From Rhizobium sp. WYCCWR10014 (GTDB lineage: Bacteria; Pseudomonadota; Alphaproteobacteria; Rhizobiales; Rhizobiaceae): a stretch of 64,000 nucleotides of DNA. The DNA lies in assembly GCF_001657485.1 (NCBI RefSeq), contig NZ_LXFU01000053.1, forward strand, positions 1 to 64,000. The letters are read 5' to 3'. Below, piece after piece: positions 35,001 to 43,474 of this stretch. Both the position numbers and the translations under genes were made by a program. Numbering within the stretch: the stretch's first letter is position 1; the number at the start of each line of letters is the position of its first letter. The notes beneath the pieces were generated by a model, which saw only the letters and a list, made by a program, of their open reading frames with translations, was not told the DNA's origin and made no database searches.

Positions 35001-36050
35001 CTAAAGCCTGGGATGCTCAATCCGCTCCCATTCGCTTCCATCGAACCGAAAAATATCCTTCTGGCCAACAACCCACAGAACATCACCGACGGCACCGGCA
35101 TAGAAGATGTATTCACCGCGCAGCTTGGGGAGAGCGGGAGAGAAGCGTCGAAGATCGGAAGTGCCAGGATCGAATTCGAACAGACCGCCGGAACGAACGC
35201 TCGAAGGCAACACAAGTTTGCCTCGATAGGGCGTGATCATGTGAAAAAGATTGAGCTGTTGACGCAGATTGACCGGCGTGAACCCGCGTGCGTAGCTGCC
35301 GTGCAGCAGCACGCCTTCGCGCCCGCAGATCCAGACGCTATCCGCATGCTCGATGAGGATGCCCGTCAGCGCAGCTTCTTCAAGATGAACCTTGAGTTCA
35401 TGAAGCGCCGAGCCGTCCCAGAAGCACAAGACAGGTTTGGTACCTTCCACGCCGCAGAGATAGATAGCATCATGGCCTAGCCCATTGATGTCGTGGAAGG
35501 ATATATTCCGAGGCCTCTTCGATCTGGACTCCATAAGCCATTGCAAAAATCGCGGGTCATCTGTCGGGGGCGCCGTTTTGCTGAGTCGAGCGTGAGCGTC
35601 AGGATCGAACAACAGATCATTGGTCAATATGCGCCATTGGTTCGGCTGGCTTCGCACATATATCTGCCCCCCATTGCCGGACGAATAGAGCGTATCTTCG
35701 ATCCTTGCCAAGGCGAGCATGCGACCATGGCCTTTGGCACCGTCAATCCAAGTACCGGCTCCGGTCATCCTTTCGATTGCTCCACTAGAAAATACATCAA
35801 AAATCACCTCTCCTTCCGAAGACATCACGACATAGTCATGGCTATCCGCCGAAGAAATGATTCTCTCGACATGCGCAGCAACCTTTCGATCCTCCCATTG
35901 CGATACACCACCCGACCGGTCGTATTTCCATACGACGGAGTCTGGCTCGTAGAGGTCAGAGCTTTCCACCACCGACGATACCAGCAGCGACTGCTCGCTC
36001 GCAGCACATGCCCGCGTCAGTTCAGACTTTTCAATAAGAGCTTCCGTCAT
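35001..36050 (-). CDS. Hypothetical propeller-like protein
   Basis: 349 residues without signal peptide or membrane segment. It contains several short repeats with a beta-propeller feel, in which small residues precede an aromatic-flanked strand: IYLCGVEGTKPVLCFWDG, VWICGREGVLLHG, DVLWVVGQKDIFRFDG. I do not recognise a named family. It lies directly upstream of the GAD-like gene on the same strand, a pairing that hints at an immunity or toxin-related locus. No ribosome site is obvious at the ATG. Confidence 0.6.
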   Translation of the reverse strand: MTEALIEKSELTRACAASEQSLLVSSVVESSDLYEPDSVVWKYDRSGGVSQWEDRKVAAHVERIISSADSHDYVVMSSEGEVIFDVFSSGAIERMTGAGTWIDGAKGHGRMLALARIEDTLYSSGNGGQIYVRSQPNQWRILTNDLLFDPDAHARLSKTAPPTDDPRFLQWLMESRSKRPRNISFHDINGLGHDAIYLCGVEGTKPVLCFWDGSALHELKVHLEEAALTGILIEHADSVWICGREGVLLHGSYARGFTPVNLRQQLNLFHMITPYRGKLVLPSSVRSGGLFEFDPGTSDLRRFSPALPKLRGEYIFYAGAVGDVLWVVGQKDIFRFDGSEWERIEHPRL

Positions 36051-36137
36051 TTTTTATACTTACCGTTCGATAGGATTTTCGTGGCGCGGCGCGAAGGCGA
36101 TCGGTCCGTCCTCGACGACTCGAACCGTACAAGTGGT

Positions 36138-36151
36138 TTGATCCAGCGCAA
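36138..36151. promoter_or_regulatory. Near-consensus FixK/FNR box
   Basis: TTGA-TCCAGC-GCAA differs from TTGA-N6-TCAA at one base. Its centre is 85 bp before the EF-hand gene start, in the range where activating FNR/FixK sites occur. Confidence 0.5.
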
Positions 36152-36229
36152 TGTCTGAAACCAGTAGGCATCCTAATCTCAAAGGCTGCTCCAACTCGTG
36201 GAGGACAACACTTAAATAGGAGATTCAGG

Positions 36230-36613
36230 ATGTCCATGTTCAGACTGCCAACGATCGCTATGCTGGCCTTGCTCGGTGCCGTCGGCGCCATGGGCAGCGC
36301 CTCCGCCCAGACGAAAAGTCCAGACCCGGCCCCGTCTGAGGCAAAACCCGAGGCCAACGGATCGGAAATGATGCCCGGCATGATGGGCCGCAACATGATG
36401 CCATCGGACATGAATGAAGGAATGCGCATGATGGGGCCAATGCGCGGTCATATGATGAAGATCATGTTCGTCATCGCCGATACTGATGGGGACGGCGCAA
36501 TTTCTTTCGCAGAGTTGACCGCAATCCACAAACGCGTCTTCGACGCGGTCGACGCGAACAATGACGGCAAAGTCACACCTGAAGAAATGCAGGCGTTCAT
36601 GCAAGACATGTGA
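36230..36613 (+). CDS. Exported EF-hand protein
   Basis: 127 residues with a signal peptide ending near SASAQ and a methionine-rich linker (MMPGMMGRNMM). Two EF-hand loops follow: DTDGDGAISFAE near 83-94 and DANNDGKVTPEE near 110-121, both with complete calcium-ligand positions. It should bind calcium in the periplasm. The Met-rich stretch could bind copper. AGGAG precedes the ATG, and a near-consensus anaerobox lies 80 bp upstream. The frameshifted DUF302 gene follows it by about 50 bp. Confidence 0.8.
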   Translation: MSMFRLPTIAMLALLGAVGAMGSASAQTKSPDPAPSEAKPEANGSEMMPGMMGRNMMPSDMNEGMRMMGPMRGHMMKIMFVIADTDGDGAISFAELTAIHKRVFDAVDANNDGKVTPEEMQAFMQDM

Positions 36614-36666
36614 TCGGACGCCGGGCATTTGCCGGCCGTTGCATGGGAGCCCAAAGGAGACTTCTC

Positions 36667-37055
36667 ATGACCTACACGCTCGATAGAACCTCTGGGCGAC
36701 CAGTTTCGACGATGCGGTCGGCAGGGCCGAATCCGCTCTCATCAAGCACGGTTTCGGTGTTCTGACGGAGATTGATGTCAAGGCAACCATGAAAAAGAAG
36801 ATCGACGCCGACATCGACGAATACCTCATCCTCGGAGCCTGCAATCCGCGCATGGCGTTCGAGGCGATGAAACTGGAACCAAAGGTGGGGGCCATGCTGC
36901 CGTGCAATGTCATCCTGCGCGGGGTCGATGGCGGCAATGTCATGGTGAGCGCCATCGATCCGGTCGCATCCATGCAGGCGATCGACAACGAAGTGCTGAA
37001 CAGTCTGGCAAGCAAGGTCCGCTGGATGCTCGCCGAGGTGGTGGCCGAGATCTGA
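36667..37055 (+). pseudogene. DUF302 family gene with a frameshift
   Basis: The ATG at 36667 has a perfect AAAGGAG site and begins MTYTLDRT, but that frame ends soon. The expected continuation FDDAVGRAESALIKHGFGVLTEIDV and LGACNP is in another frame from 36705 onward. A one-base change between 36686 and 36705 has broken the gene; in the second frame a TAG stands just upstream at 36684. The family is small, often near oxidative or sulfur genes. A sequencing error is possible. Confidence 0.7.
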
Positions 37056-37187
37056 CGATTATGAGTTCCGGCCCCCGAGCCTTGAGGAGTCGAACTTGCG
37101 TCCGCTCCTCTTTCGTTGCGACCAGAACATCCTAGAACTCACCGCGTCCTCAAGCTGGGCGTGCAGGAAGGGGCGGAAAGTTACTCG

Positions 37188-37883
37188 TCAGACTGCGGTG
37201 CCAACCAACGCACCGATCCCCGCCGTCAATGCCATAGCGAAAGCGCCCCAGAAAGTGACGCGGGTGGTGGCCCTCCAGACGTTGGCGCCGCCGGCTTTTG
37301 CACCGATAGCGCCCAGCAGCGCGAGGAAGGCCAAAGATGCGGTTGCAACGGTATAGATCAGCACCGAGCCGGGCGAAAGTACGACCATGAGCAGGGGCAA
37401 TGCGGCCCCCACCGCAAACGTGACGGCCGACGTCAAAGCCGCCTCAACCGGCCGGGCCGCCATGTGTTCGACGATACCGAGTTCGTCGTGCGAATGCGCG
37501 TCGAGAGCATCATTTGCGGTCAGTTGGATCGCGACTTGCCTGGCCAGCTCGTCGGTGAGACCGCGTTTGACGTAGATCTCAGTCAGCTCCTCGTACTCAG
37601 CTTCGGGTTGCGCCTCCAACTCGATCCGTTCTCGCGCGAGATCGGCTTCCTCGGTGTCCGCTTGGGAGCTTACCGACACGTATTCGCCGGCCGCCATGGA
37701 CATCGCGCCCGCGACCAGACCAGCGACGCCTGCTACCAGGATCTGCGAGGGTCCGGCGGACGCGGTAGCGACGCCCATGATCAAGCTCGCCGTCGAGACG
37801 ATTCCATCGTTTGCGCCGAGGACGGCAGCCCGTAGCCAGCCGATGCGGGAGACCAGGTGATGTTCCGAATGCAGTCTGCTCAT
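37188..37883 (-). CDS. VIT1/CCC1 family transporter
   Basis: 231 residues. The N-terminal segment GANDGIVSTASLIMGVATA and the GAMSMAAGEYVSVSSQ helix are the signature of VIT1/CCC1 proteins that move iron or manganese. An acidic cytoplasmic stretch (ERIELEAQPEAEYEEL) resembles the metal-binding domain. Several C-terminal membrane segments follow. A GGAG site precedes the ATG. It lies 45 bp after the APC permease gene on the same strand, so both probably share the anaerobox-driven promoter at 39242. Confidence 0.85.
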   Translation of the reverse strand: MSRLHSEHHLVSRIGWLRAAVLGANDGIVSTASLIMGVATASAGPSQILVAGVAGLVAGAMSMAAGEYVSVSSQADTEEADLARERIELEAQPEAEYEELTEIYVKRGLTDELARQVAIQLTANDALDAHSHDELGIVEHMAARPVEAALTSAVTFAVGAALPLLMVVLSPGSVLIYTVATASLAFLALLGAIGAKAGGANVWRATTRVTFWGAFAMALTAGIGALVGTAV

Positions 37884-37928
37884 GCGCGTCTCCAGGACAA
37901 AGTCGATTTTGACGTAGTGAGTGCGAGA

Positions 37929-39197
37929 TTAACCGATGAGGGCAATGTCGATCACGAGCAACGCGGCACTCGCGATCACACCTGCGACGGGCACCCAGAA
38001 CGGGCAAATGAACACACCCGGAGGCAGCGCTATGGTCTCGGTCATCTTTATGCGGATCAGCGCCATGTTTACCAAAGTGAACAGCCCCAAAGTGCACTGC
38101 GATGTCAGCTTGGCGAGACCTTCGAGCGGTACGAAGATAGCAAACACCAGGATCGCCGTAGCCCCGATCAAAGTGGCGACGATCGGCGTTCCAGTGTGAG
38201 GGTTCAGGCGTCCGAGCACCTGGGGGAGGTTTCCCTGTTGGACCAGGCCGTAGATCACCCGAGAGATCATAATCATGTGCACGATGATGCCGTTTAACGT
38301 CGCGATGATCGCGATCGCACTCATGGTCACGAGCGGCATGCCCGTCAGGCGTTCAAAGACGAGTGCGAGCGGCGCGGGCGACCTTGCCAGTTCGTCCGGA
38401 GGAACAGTGACCACAGCGACCCATGTGACGCCGGCATAGATGACGGCAGTCAGCCCCAACGTCACGAAGAGCGCGCGAGGCAGAGTCTTCGACGGCGTCT
38501 TCATCTCTTCGGCAATGTTGACCAGGTGTTCGAAGCCGATGAAGGAGAACACCGCAATCATGGCGGTACCGAACACGCCGACCCAGGCCGTGGGATTGCC
38601 GCCGGGCCATGCCTCCGGCAGGCGCTCGATCAGGCCAACACCTTCGGAGAACCCCGCTCCGACGATGAGGAGGAGACCACCGACCTCAATGAGCGTCATA
38701 ACACCTGCGAAAGTGATCGAGCTGGCTGTCGCCAGGCATGAAATAGCACCCATTGTCAGCACGACACCGGCGATGATGGAGGATCCAGGAAGCGGAAGGA
38801 GGACACCTACATATCCAGCACTACCAGCGCTGATCGTCGCTGCCGAGATGATCGCCGTCACGATGACCAGCAACCCGGTCACGATCGTGAACCATCGCAG
38901 CCTAAAAGCCCTATCGACATAGGCGGCTTCACTTGCGCTGACGGGCATTCGCGTGCCGAGTTCTGCAAACGAGGCCGCGCTCAAGCCCATGACTGCGGCG
39001 GCACCCAGGAACGCAAGCGGTGCATGCATGCCCGCCCGTCCGGCGGCGACACTGACGAGCACGTAAATACCCGCGCCTATGGTGACGCCGAGACCGTACA
39101 GGACGGCGTGCGACAGGGTTAGAATGCGTGCTAGTCTCGGCCGCATCCCGGCGGTTTCGGCGGTCGTTGAATTCACTTCGCGCTCCCATTGTCGCAA
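37929..39197 (-). CDS. APC-superfamily amino acid/cation permease
   Basis: 422 residues from a TTG start at 39197 with GGAGG 6 bases before it; a GTG at 39176 is an alternative. It has about twelve membrane segments, the first with GLGVTIGAGIYVLV, the APC motif, and FIGFEHLVNIAEEMKTPSKTLPRAL near 205-230. It transports an amino acid or polyamine across the inner membrane. It is the first gene of a two-gene operon with the VIT-family gene. A perfect anaerobox is centred 51 bp upstream. Confidence 0.85.
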   Translation of the reverse strand: MRQWEREVNSTTAETAGMRPRLARILTLSHAVLYGLGVTIGAGIYVLVSVAAGRAGMHAPLAFLGAAAVMGLSAASFAELGTRMPVSASEAAYVDRAFRLRWFTIVTGLLVIVTAIISAATISAGSAGYVGVLLPLPGSSIIAGVVLTMGAISCLATASSITFAGVMTLIEVGGLLLIVGAGFSEGVGLIERLPEAWPGGNPTAWVGVFGTAMIAVFSFIGFEHLVNIAEEMKTPSKTLPRALFVTLGLTAVIYAGVTWVAVVTVPPDELARSPAPLALVFERLTGMPLVTMSAIAIIATLNGIIVHMIMISRVIYGLVQQGNLPQVLGRLNPHTGTPIVATLIGATAILVFAIFVPLEGLAKLTSQCTLGLFTLVNMALIRIKMTETIALPPGVFICPFWVPVAGVIASAALLVIDIALIG

Positions 39198-39241
39198 GCA
39201 CGTCCTCCTGAATTCAATACCGGATCTCGGCCATCAAGGAT

Positions 39242-39255
39242 TTGACCACGATCAA
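39242..39255. promoter_or_regulatory. FixK/FNR anaerobox (perfect)
   Basis: TTGA-CCACGA-TCAA, centre 51 bp before the APC permease start on the minus strand and about 220 bp before the universal stress gene on the plus strand. It probably activates the APC-VIT operon in low oxygen. Confidence 0.7.
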
Positions 39256-39467
39256 CTTACGCAGACTTCCAGTTGGAAAGGCACCTGTGTGAACTTCCGG
39301 TTATCCTGGCGCTCTTCGAAGGAGAGGCGGAGTTCTCGCACGCGGCGCCGTGCCGTGCCGTGGCAGAGAAGCCGGAGCGTCGGCAATTGCGTTACATCAA
39401 TGCCGGGTCGAGACGAATGGAGATAGATGATTGCAATCGTGGCGGTCCGCGAGAGATGGAGCAAGAC

Positions 39468-40301
39468 ATGACGGCACAATATTTTCTCCCGCTGGCAACA
39501 TATCCCGATTCAAGTTCCGGATTGATCATTTCGAACGCCGTAACGTTTGCTGGGCACTACGGTGCACATCTTCACGCGTGCGCGCTAACAGTCGCGATTC
39601 CGCACATCCCCAACGCATGGTCGTCGTTGCTGCTCGATACTCCGAAGATGATCGAGCATGCCGAGACTGTGAGCCGCGATCGAGCCGCAACGCTGGTTTC
39701 ATCGGCAACGAACCTCGCAGCGAGCGCCGAGGTTGAATTATCTTGTCGAACAGTCAAAACCAGCTTGCCCCTATTGCACGACACGGCAGTCACGGAGGCA
39801 CGTTTTTTCGATCTGGCTATTCTCGAATGTATCGCGGACGTTCCGGATACCCGTATTGTCGCCGAAGCGGTCATATTCGGGTCCGGCCGGCCAGCCATCA
39901 TCTTTCCCAACAAGACCCTCGCGGGCCCGATCGATCACCTGGTCATCGCCTGGGACGGAAGCAGAGCCGCCGCTCGAGCCGTCAACGATGCAAGGCCATT
40001 CATTTGCAAGGCCCGGCGGGTCTCGGTGCTATCTTTGACGGGCGAAAAGCCGCTGCCGGCGACGACCGGAACCCACCTCGCTGAGACCCTGGTTTCGAGC
40101 GGCGTCAATGCAATCGCAACGACCGCTCGGTTTACTTCGTCATCCATCGGTTTGAGCATTCAGCAAACGGCACTGGAAGTGGGCGCCGATATGCTGGTCA
40201 TGGGAGGATTTGGACATTCGAGATTACGCGATTTTGTCCTTGGAGGAGCAACCGATGCCGTGTTGCACGAGCCTCTTTTGCCCGTCCTGATGTCACATTG
40301 A
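39468..40301 (+). CDS. Tandem universal stress protein (UspA family)
   Basis: 277 residues from the ATG at 39468, with GGAG 9 bases before; this start aligns with the paralogue at 59802 (shared LPL-x-TYPD-x-SS opening). It holds two Usp-like halves. The second ends with GGFGHSRLRDFVLGGAT, the nucleotide-binding G-x2-G-x9-G type loop. Usp proteins support survival under starvation or oxygen limitation. Paralogous copies occur at 58375 (single domain) and 59802 (tandem). Confidence 0.82.
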   Translation: MTAQYFLPLATYPDSSSGLIISNAVTFAGHYGAHLHACALTVAIPHIPNAWSSLLLDTPKMIEHAETVSRDRAATLVSSATNLAASAEVELSCRTVKTSLPLLHDTAVTEARFFDLAILECIADVPDTRIVAEAVIFGSGRPAIIFPNKTLAGPIDHLVIAWDGSRAAARAVNDARPFICKARRVSVLSLTGEKPLPATTGTHLAETLVSSGVNAIATTARFTSSSIGLSIQQTALEVGADMLVMGGFGHSRLRDFVLGGATDAVLHEPLLPVLMSH

Positions 40302-40382
40302 CGAACTGTCCCCGCCGTGGCTTACAAAGGTTTCGACTGCTATCTAGTGGCGTGACGTGGCCGGGTTCGAACGGCGTGGATG

Positions 40383-40396
40383 TTGGTATCGGTCAA
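40383..40396. promoter_or_regulatory. Near-consensus FixK/FNR box before a decayed P-type ATPase
   Basis: TTGG-TATCGG-TCAA, one mismatch, about 104 bp before the ATG of the ATPase remnant. It suggests the lost gene also belonged to the oxygen-responsive set. Confidence 0.35.
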
Positions 40397-40492
40397 GCCA
40401 GGCACCTCCTACGCGAGCCACGAAGCTTCACAAGCATCAATGATGTCCTCCCGGCTGAGACGATAATTGACGAAATCACAACGGAGTTCGCC

Positions 40493-40678
40493 ATGGATAT
40501 CCCCGTTCTTCCTTATCCTCCTCCTTCGACAGCTTTAGAGGTCGCGCCTTCTGGATACTGGGCGAGTTCGCCCTCGAACCTGCAGGACGGGCTGACGTCC
40601 GGCGAAGCGGAGGAACGCGTGTGACGGTTCGGGCCGAACTCTCTTTCTGAGGAAAGCGGCGGAGGGATGTTCGCAGAT
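40493..40678 (+). pseudogene. 5' fragment of a cation P-type ATPase
   Basis: The ATG at 40493 has a GGAG site. The product reads as the start of an MgtA/PMR1-like ATPase: GLTSGEAEERV, an in-frame TGA (40622-40624), then RFGPNSLSEESG in the same frame. This is the usual GL-x2-x-EA-x3-R-x3-GPN-x-L motif. After about 62 codons the similarity ends and a minus-strand ABC fragment begins. The intact homologue at 63063 has the same motif (GLTSIEAEERLAELGPNTL). Confidence 0.65.
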
Positions 40679-40679
40679 T

Positions 40680-40951
40680 GAAGGTGAACGTAATCGCGCA
40701 CTCCAACACTGCCACCGCAAAATTGAGGGATACGAACAGTGCGACCAATGTGATGCTTGCTGGGTCGCCTCGTTGACGATCCGGCGCGGGAGTTCGAGAT
40801 GCGCCGCATCAATAACAAGCAGGACCAGCGACAGCCCGGCGACGTAGGCCGAATGACGCCTTCCCGCCAGCCATATTAAACCGAACAGGTCGAAGGGCAT
40901 TGCATTTACCGCGCTTCCGGTCATTTGTGAGAAGCGGTCCGACAATTTCAT
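40680..40951 (-). pseudogene. 5' fragment of an ABC exporter (fused ATPase/permease type)
   Basis: Reading from the ATG at 40951: LIWLAGRRHSAYVAGLSLVL, then LELPRRIVNEATQQ, followed after a one-base frameshift by SITLVALFVSLNFAVAVLE. This is the first transmembrane region of ABC exporters that begin RRH...LELxRRIVN. The rest of the protein is missing at the junction with the P-type ATPase fragment near 40680. Confidence 0.5.
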
Positions 40952-41128
40952 TGGAGGATGTTTACCGTGCACTCACGGGTCAGAGAGAGCGCTCGACACG
41001 CCTGCTTCGAGAGCCGTCGGATGGTTTCACCAGCAGGACGCCACGACCGTCCCGACCATGAGGACCAGGATGACGAGGAGAAGCCTCGACATGACGGCGT
41101 CTGCAATGACAAACATGAAAGAAACTCT

Positions 41129-41175
41129 GTAACCGGTGTTCCACTCCCACGTTGTCTTCCCCACCTTGATCTGTG
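41129..41175 (-). repeat. 47-bp coding-like repeat, copy 1
   Basis: On the minus strand it reads CACAGATCA...CGGTTAC and encodes TDQGGEDNVGVEHRL. The copy at 43394-43440 has the same length, about 77 percent identity by eye, and encodes TDQEGEINVGPEHRL. Many of the differences are at third codon positions. No larger family is recognised. Confidence 0.5.
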
Positions 41176-41197
41176 GTCAACGCGGCTTCCCAAACTG

Positions 41198-41223
41198 CCC
41201 CGCTCTGGGCGGGGTTCCTTTTT
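41198..41223 (+). terminator. Intrinsic terminator, plus strand
   Basis: CCCCGC (41198-41203) pairs with GCGGGG (41209-41214) around a 5-base loop and is followed by TTCCTTTTT. It points to the plus strand, although no intact gene now lies upstream. It may be left from a lost gene of the eroded 40.3-41.3 kb region. Confidence 0.55.
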
Positions 41224-41367
41224 GAGGCACGCCCACTACGGACGCATGTCATCTTGAGGCTTTCAATGCGCGGTCACGCAAGCTGTCGAAATAGCTGGCG
41301 CCAACCGGGTGACAAACCGGCGCACGCCCTCTTGGACACCAGAAATGTCTTCTTGGACGGAGAAGGT

Positions 41368-42114
41368 TCAGTGCGTTCGGGTCACAAGCATGTGTCCAGC
41401 CGAGATGTCAAAGTCCAGTCCCTCCCGTCCTGCGCGAGAGAAGTAATCGTCTGCCGCCTTTCGGCACCCAGACCAATCCGAATAGGCGCGAAGTGCGACA
41501 GCGCCGCCGACGATGAGGCGAGGCATAACCCGCTCTAGACAGGCGCTGACAGGCTCGTACCAATCAACATCGATATTGGCCAAAGCGACCGGCTCGGCGA
41601 CTGTAAGCGTGTCTTGCACCTTACCCTTTATCAGTTGGACGTTGTTGGACTCGACGGGATAACCAAACCTAGCGAAGTTGTTCGTCACCGTCGCCATCAG
41701 GTCATCATCATAGAGATAGTATTGCCCGCCTCCAAGGCCGACGGCTTCGCCGGCATTGATTTCAGCGTACCGAGCTTTCATGTCGTCGCCATCGTGCTCC
41801 GAAGGCGGAGGGAGCATCTCGAACAGGTCGTACACGCGCATACGGCGCTGACGCGACCTGGCGGAACACCTGAGACTTGCTGAACCGCCGCGCCCGCAAC
41901 CTGCCTCAATGATCAACGCTCCGCTCGGGGCGGTACGACGCACTACCTCAAGCAATTGATGAAGTTGACGATCAGTCGTGTAAGAAAGGTGTTCGGCGCG
42001 CACCCTTGACCAAGCCTGTCGAACGGTCCTTGGGTGGGCGGTCCGACGGGCGCGTTCCAAAAGCGCGTTGAGGCGCCAACGCGCCCCACGTGCAACTCTA
42101 TCTACTGCTTCCAT
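41368..42114 (-). CDS. TylF/MycF-type methyltransferase
   Basis: 248 residues from the ATG at 42114 (a longer frame to 42216 lacks a site). It has a SAM-binding IIEAGCGRGGSA near residue 64, a YDLFEMLPPPSEHDGD segment and NIDVDWYEP. These match macrocin-O-methyltransferase (TylF) family proteins, which use SAM and magnesium on sugars or hydroxyls. In rhizobia such genes are often near surface-polysaccharide or stress loci. No partner gene is adjacent; neighbours are pseudogenes. The substrate is unknown. Confidence 0.72.
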   Translation of the reverse strand: MEAVDRVARGARWRLNALLERARRTAHPRTVRQAWSRVRAEHLSYTTDRQLHQLLEVVRRTAPSGALIIEAGCGRGGSASLRCSARSRQRRMRVYDLFEMLPPPSEHDGDDMKARYAEINAGEAVGLGGGQYYLYDDDLMATVTNNFARFGYPVESNNVQLIKGKVQDTLTVAEPVALANIDVDWYEPVSACLERVMPRLIVGGAVALRAYSDWSGCRKAADDYFSRAGREGLDFDISAGHMLVTRTH

Positions 42115-42702
42115 AACGCCCCCATCTCCCCAAAACAGCGTCCGCCTCGGCGAAGCCTTACCTACGACGGGGAAAACGTGTCTTGCCCTTCTCATCGACG
42201 AACTCGTCGTTGGCAAAGCTGATCTGTTTTCATGATACGATCATTTCTGGTCCTCACTCGCATACCTTCAAAGCGTTGACGGATAACTCAGCGGTTCATC
42301 AGGACAAAGTAAGCCAAGAGGAGGGGGGTGCGGTCTTACATCCATTTCGGAAAAAGATTGACCGTCATCTGCTGCGCGCGGCGTTTCGGGAGCCTATAAT
42401 TTCAGAGCCTCCCGATCACAGTACGAAACCGGCGTTCTGCAACGACCTATCGAGAAGCTTTATAGACCCTTAGTAGGTTTCCCTCAACGGCCAATTGGCC
42501 CGGCTTAGACCGCCTTTCGGCTACGTATCGGGGGGCTATCACTGCCCGTTTGATTGCATCGGCGCGGCCATTCATCCTCCAATTGGGGGTCTGTTGATTC
42601 GCTCTTCCTGTGAATTGCCCCCATTTCGACCAGACAGTCGGCATAAGCAGAAAGGCTGGGGAACCGGCGCAATCAACTTTGCTGTGGGCTCGATTGAACT
42701 CA
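42115..42702. other. 588-bp stretch without a recognisable gene
   Basis: No convincing gene. A perfect 12-bp palindrome GGCCAATTGGCC lies at 42489-42500. A minus frame at 42447-42824 is open but overlaps the thermonuclease remnant and shows no familiar motif. Likely the promoter region of the TylF-type gene plus decayed DNA. Confidence 0.4.
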
Positions 42703-43056
42703 ATGATAGTTGGATTGATTATCTGCGCGTCTCTGACCGTCGTCGACGGCGACGCGGTGAAATGCAACGGCCAGAACATGCGGCTGCTGGGGGAAGGTGT
42801 TCCGTTCGTCTCGGGCATCGACACGCCGGAGATCGGGATCGCACGCTAAGTGCATGAAAGAACGGAAGCTGGCGCTGATCGCCAAGGGCAGGCTGAAAAG
42901 GGATCGCGTGTCGTATTGAGCGGCGCAATCGACAAGACGCCGTCGCACCGGCCGCTCCTCGACATCTATCGAACGAACGGGGAAGAGATCGGCAAGAAGC
43001 TGCTTCAGGAGAGTTTCGCGCGCACCTGGAGCCCGAAGCAGCGGAATGATTGGTGC
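42703..43056 (+). pseudogene. Thermonuclease-like (SNase) protein, frameshifted
   Basis: It starts with a signal-like MIVGLIICASLTVVDGDAVKC, then GIDTPEIGIAR followed by TAA. The expected KCMKERKLALIAKGRLK is one frame over, and the original frame resumes with GAIDKTPSHRPLLDIYRTNGE up to NDWC. A paired insertion and deletion near 42847 and 42905 thus created an internal stop. The SNase fold motifs are recognisable. It lies next to an IS66 fragment. Confidence 0.7.
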
Positions 43057-43121
43057 AGCGGTTATGGGGACAAGCCACTTCCCGGACGCCGATTTGTCGT
43101 AAGCGGCGTGCCGCCCGGCAC

Positions 43122-43344
43122 CGCTGCGAACTCCACCGCATCCTCAGGTGCGGGTAGGACCAACTTGCCCTGCCGCGCCATTGTCCGCCAAGTTGACAGG
43201 TGGTTCGGCTTCAACCTATGCCGCTCTGCGACCTCACTCACCATTGGGCCGGGCCGAAGGCTCTCCGAAACCATGCGCCTTGACGTCATCCGGCCAGTGC
43301 CGGTGAACCTCACGTCCAGACTTCCTAGCCGTGAGAACCTCCAA
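43122..43344 (-). pseudogene. IS66-family orfA remnant, frameshifted and truncated
   Basis: From a TTG at 43344 the frame reads MEVLTARKSGREVHR, WPDDVKA; after a one-base loss near 43275 it continues RMVSESLRPG, VAERHRLKPNHLSTWRTMARQGK, LVLPAPEDAVEFAA. This is the accessory OrfA of IS66 elements. The orfB and transposase genes and the terminal repeats are not present, so only a scar remains. Confidence 0.7.
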
Positions 43345-43393
43345 ATGTAGTCTCCATCGAGAAACTCCCCTTGCTCGTCCATAGAAAGCCGAG

Positions 43394-43440
43394 CACAGAT
43401 CAGGAAGGCGAGATCAACGTGGGGCCGGAACATCGGTTAC
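43394..43440 (+). repeat. 47-bp coding-like repeat, copy 2
   Basis: It reads CACAGATCA...CGGTTAC on the plus strand and encodes TDQEGEINVGPEHRL. It is the inverted counterpart of 41129-41175. It lies between the IS66 remnant and the 3' end of the CBS-BON gene. Confidence 0.5.
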
Positions 43441-43474
43441 GAAACTCCGGGGACGACTTCATCATTGGAGGGGC

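Noticed and set aside
36138..36151. Near-consensus FixK box serving the propeller-like gene at 36050
   Set aside because: It could be used in either direction, but the EF-hand gene has the better ribosome site and the spacing favours it.
43122..43440. A complete IS66 element
   Set aside because: Only an orfA remnant with a frameshift remains; orfB, the transposase gene and terminal repeats are missing.
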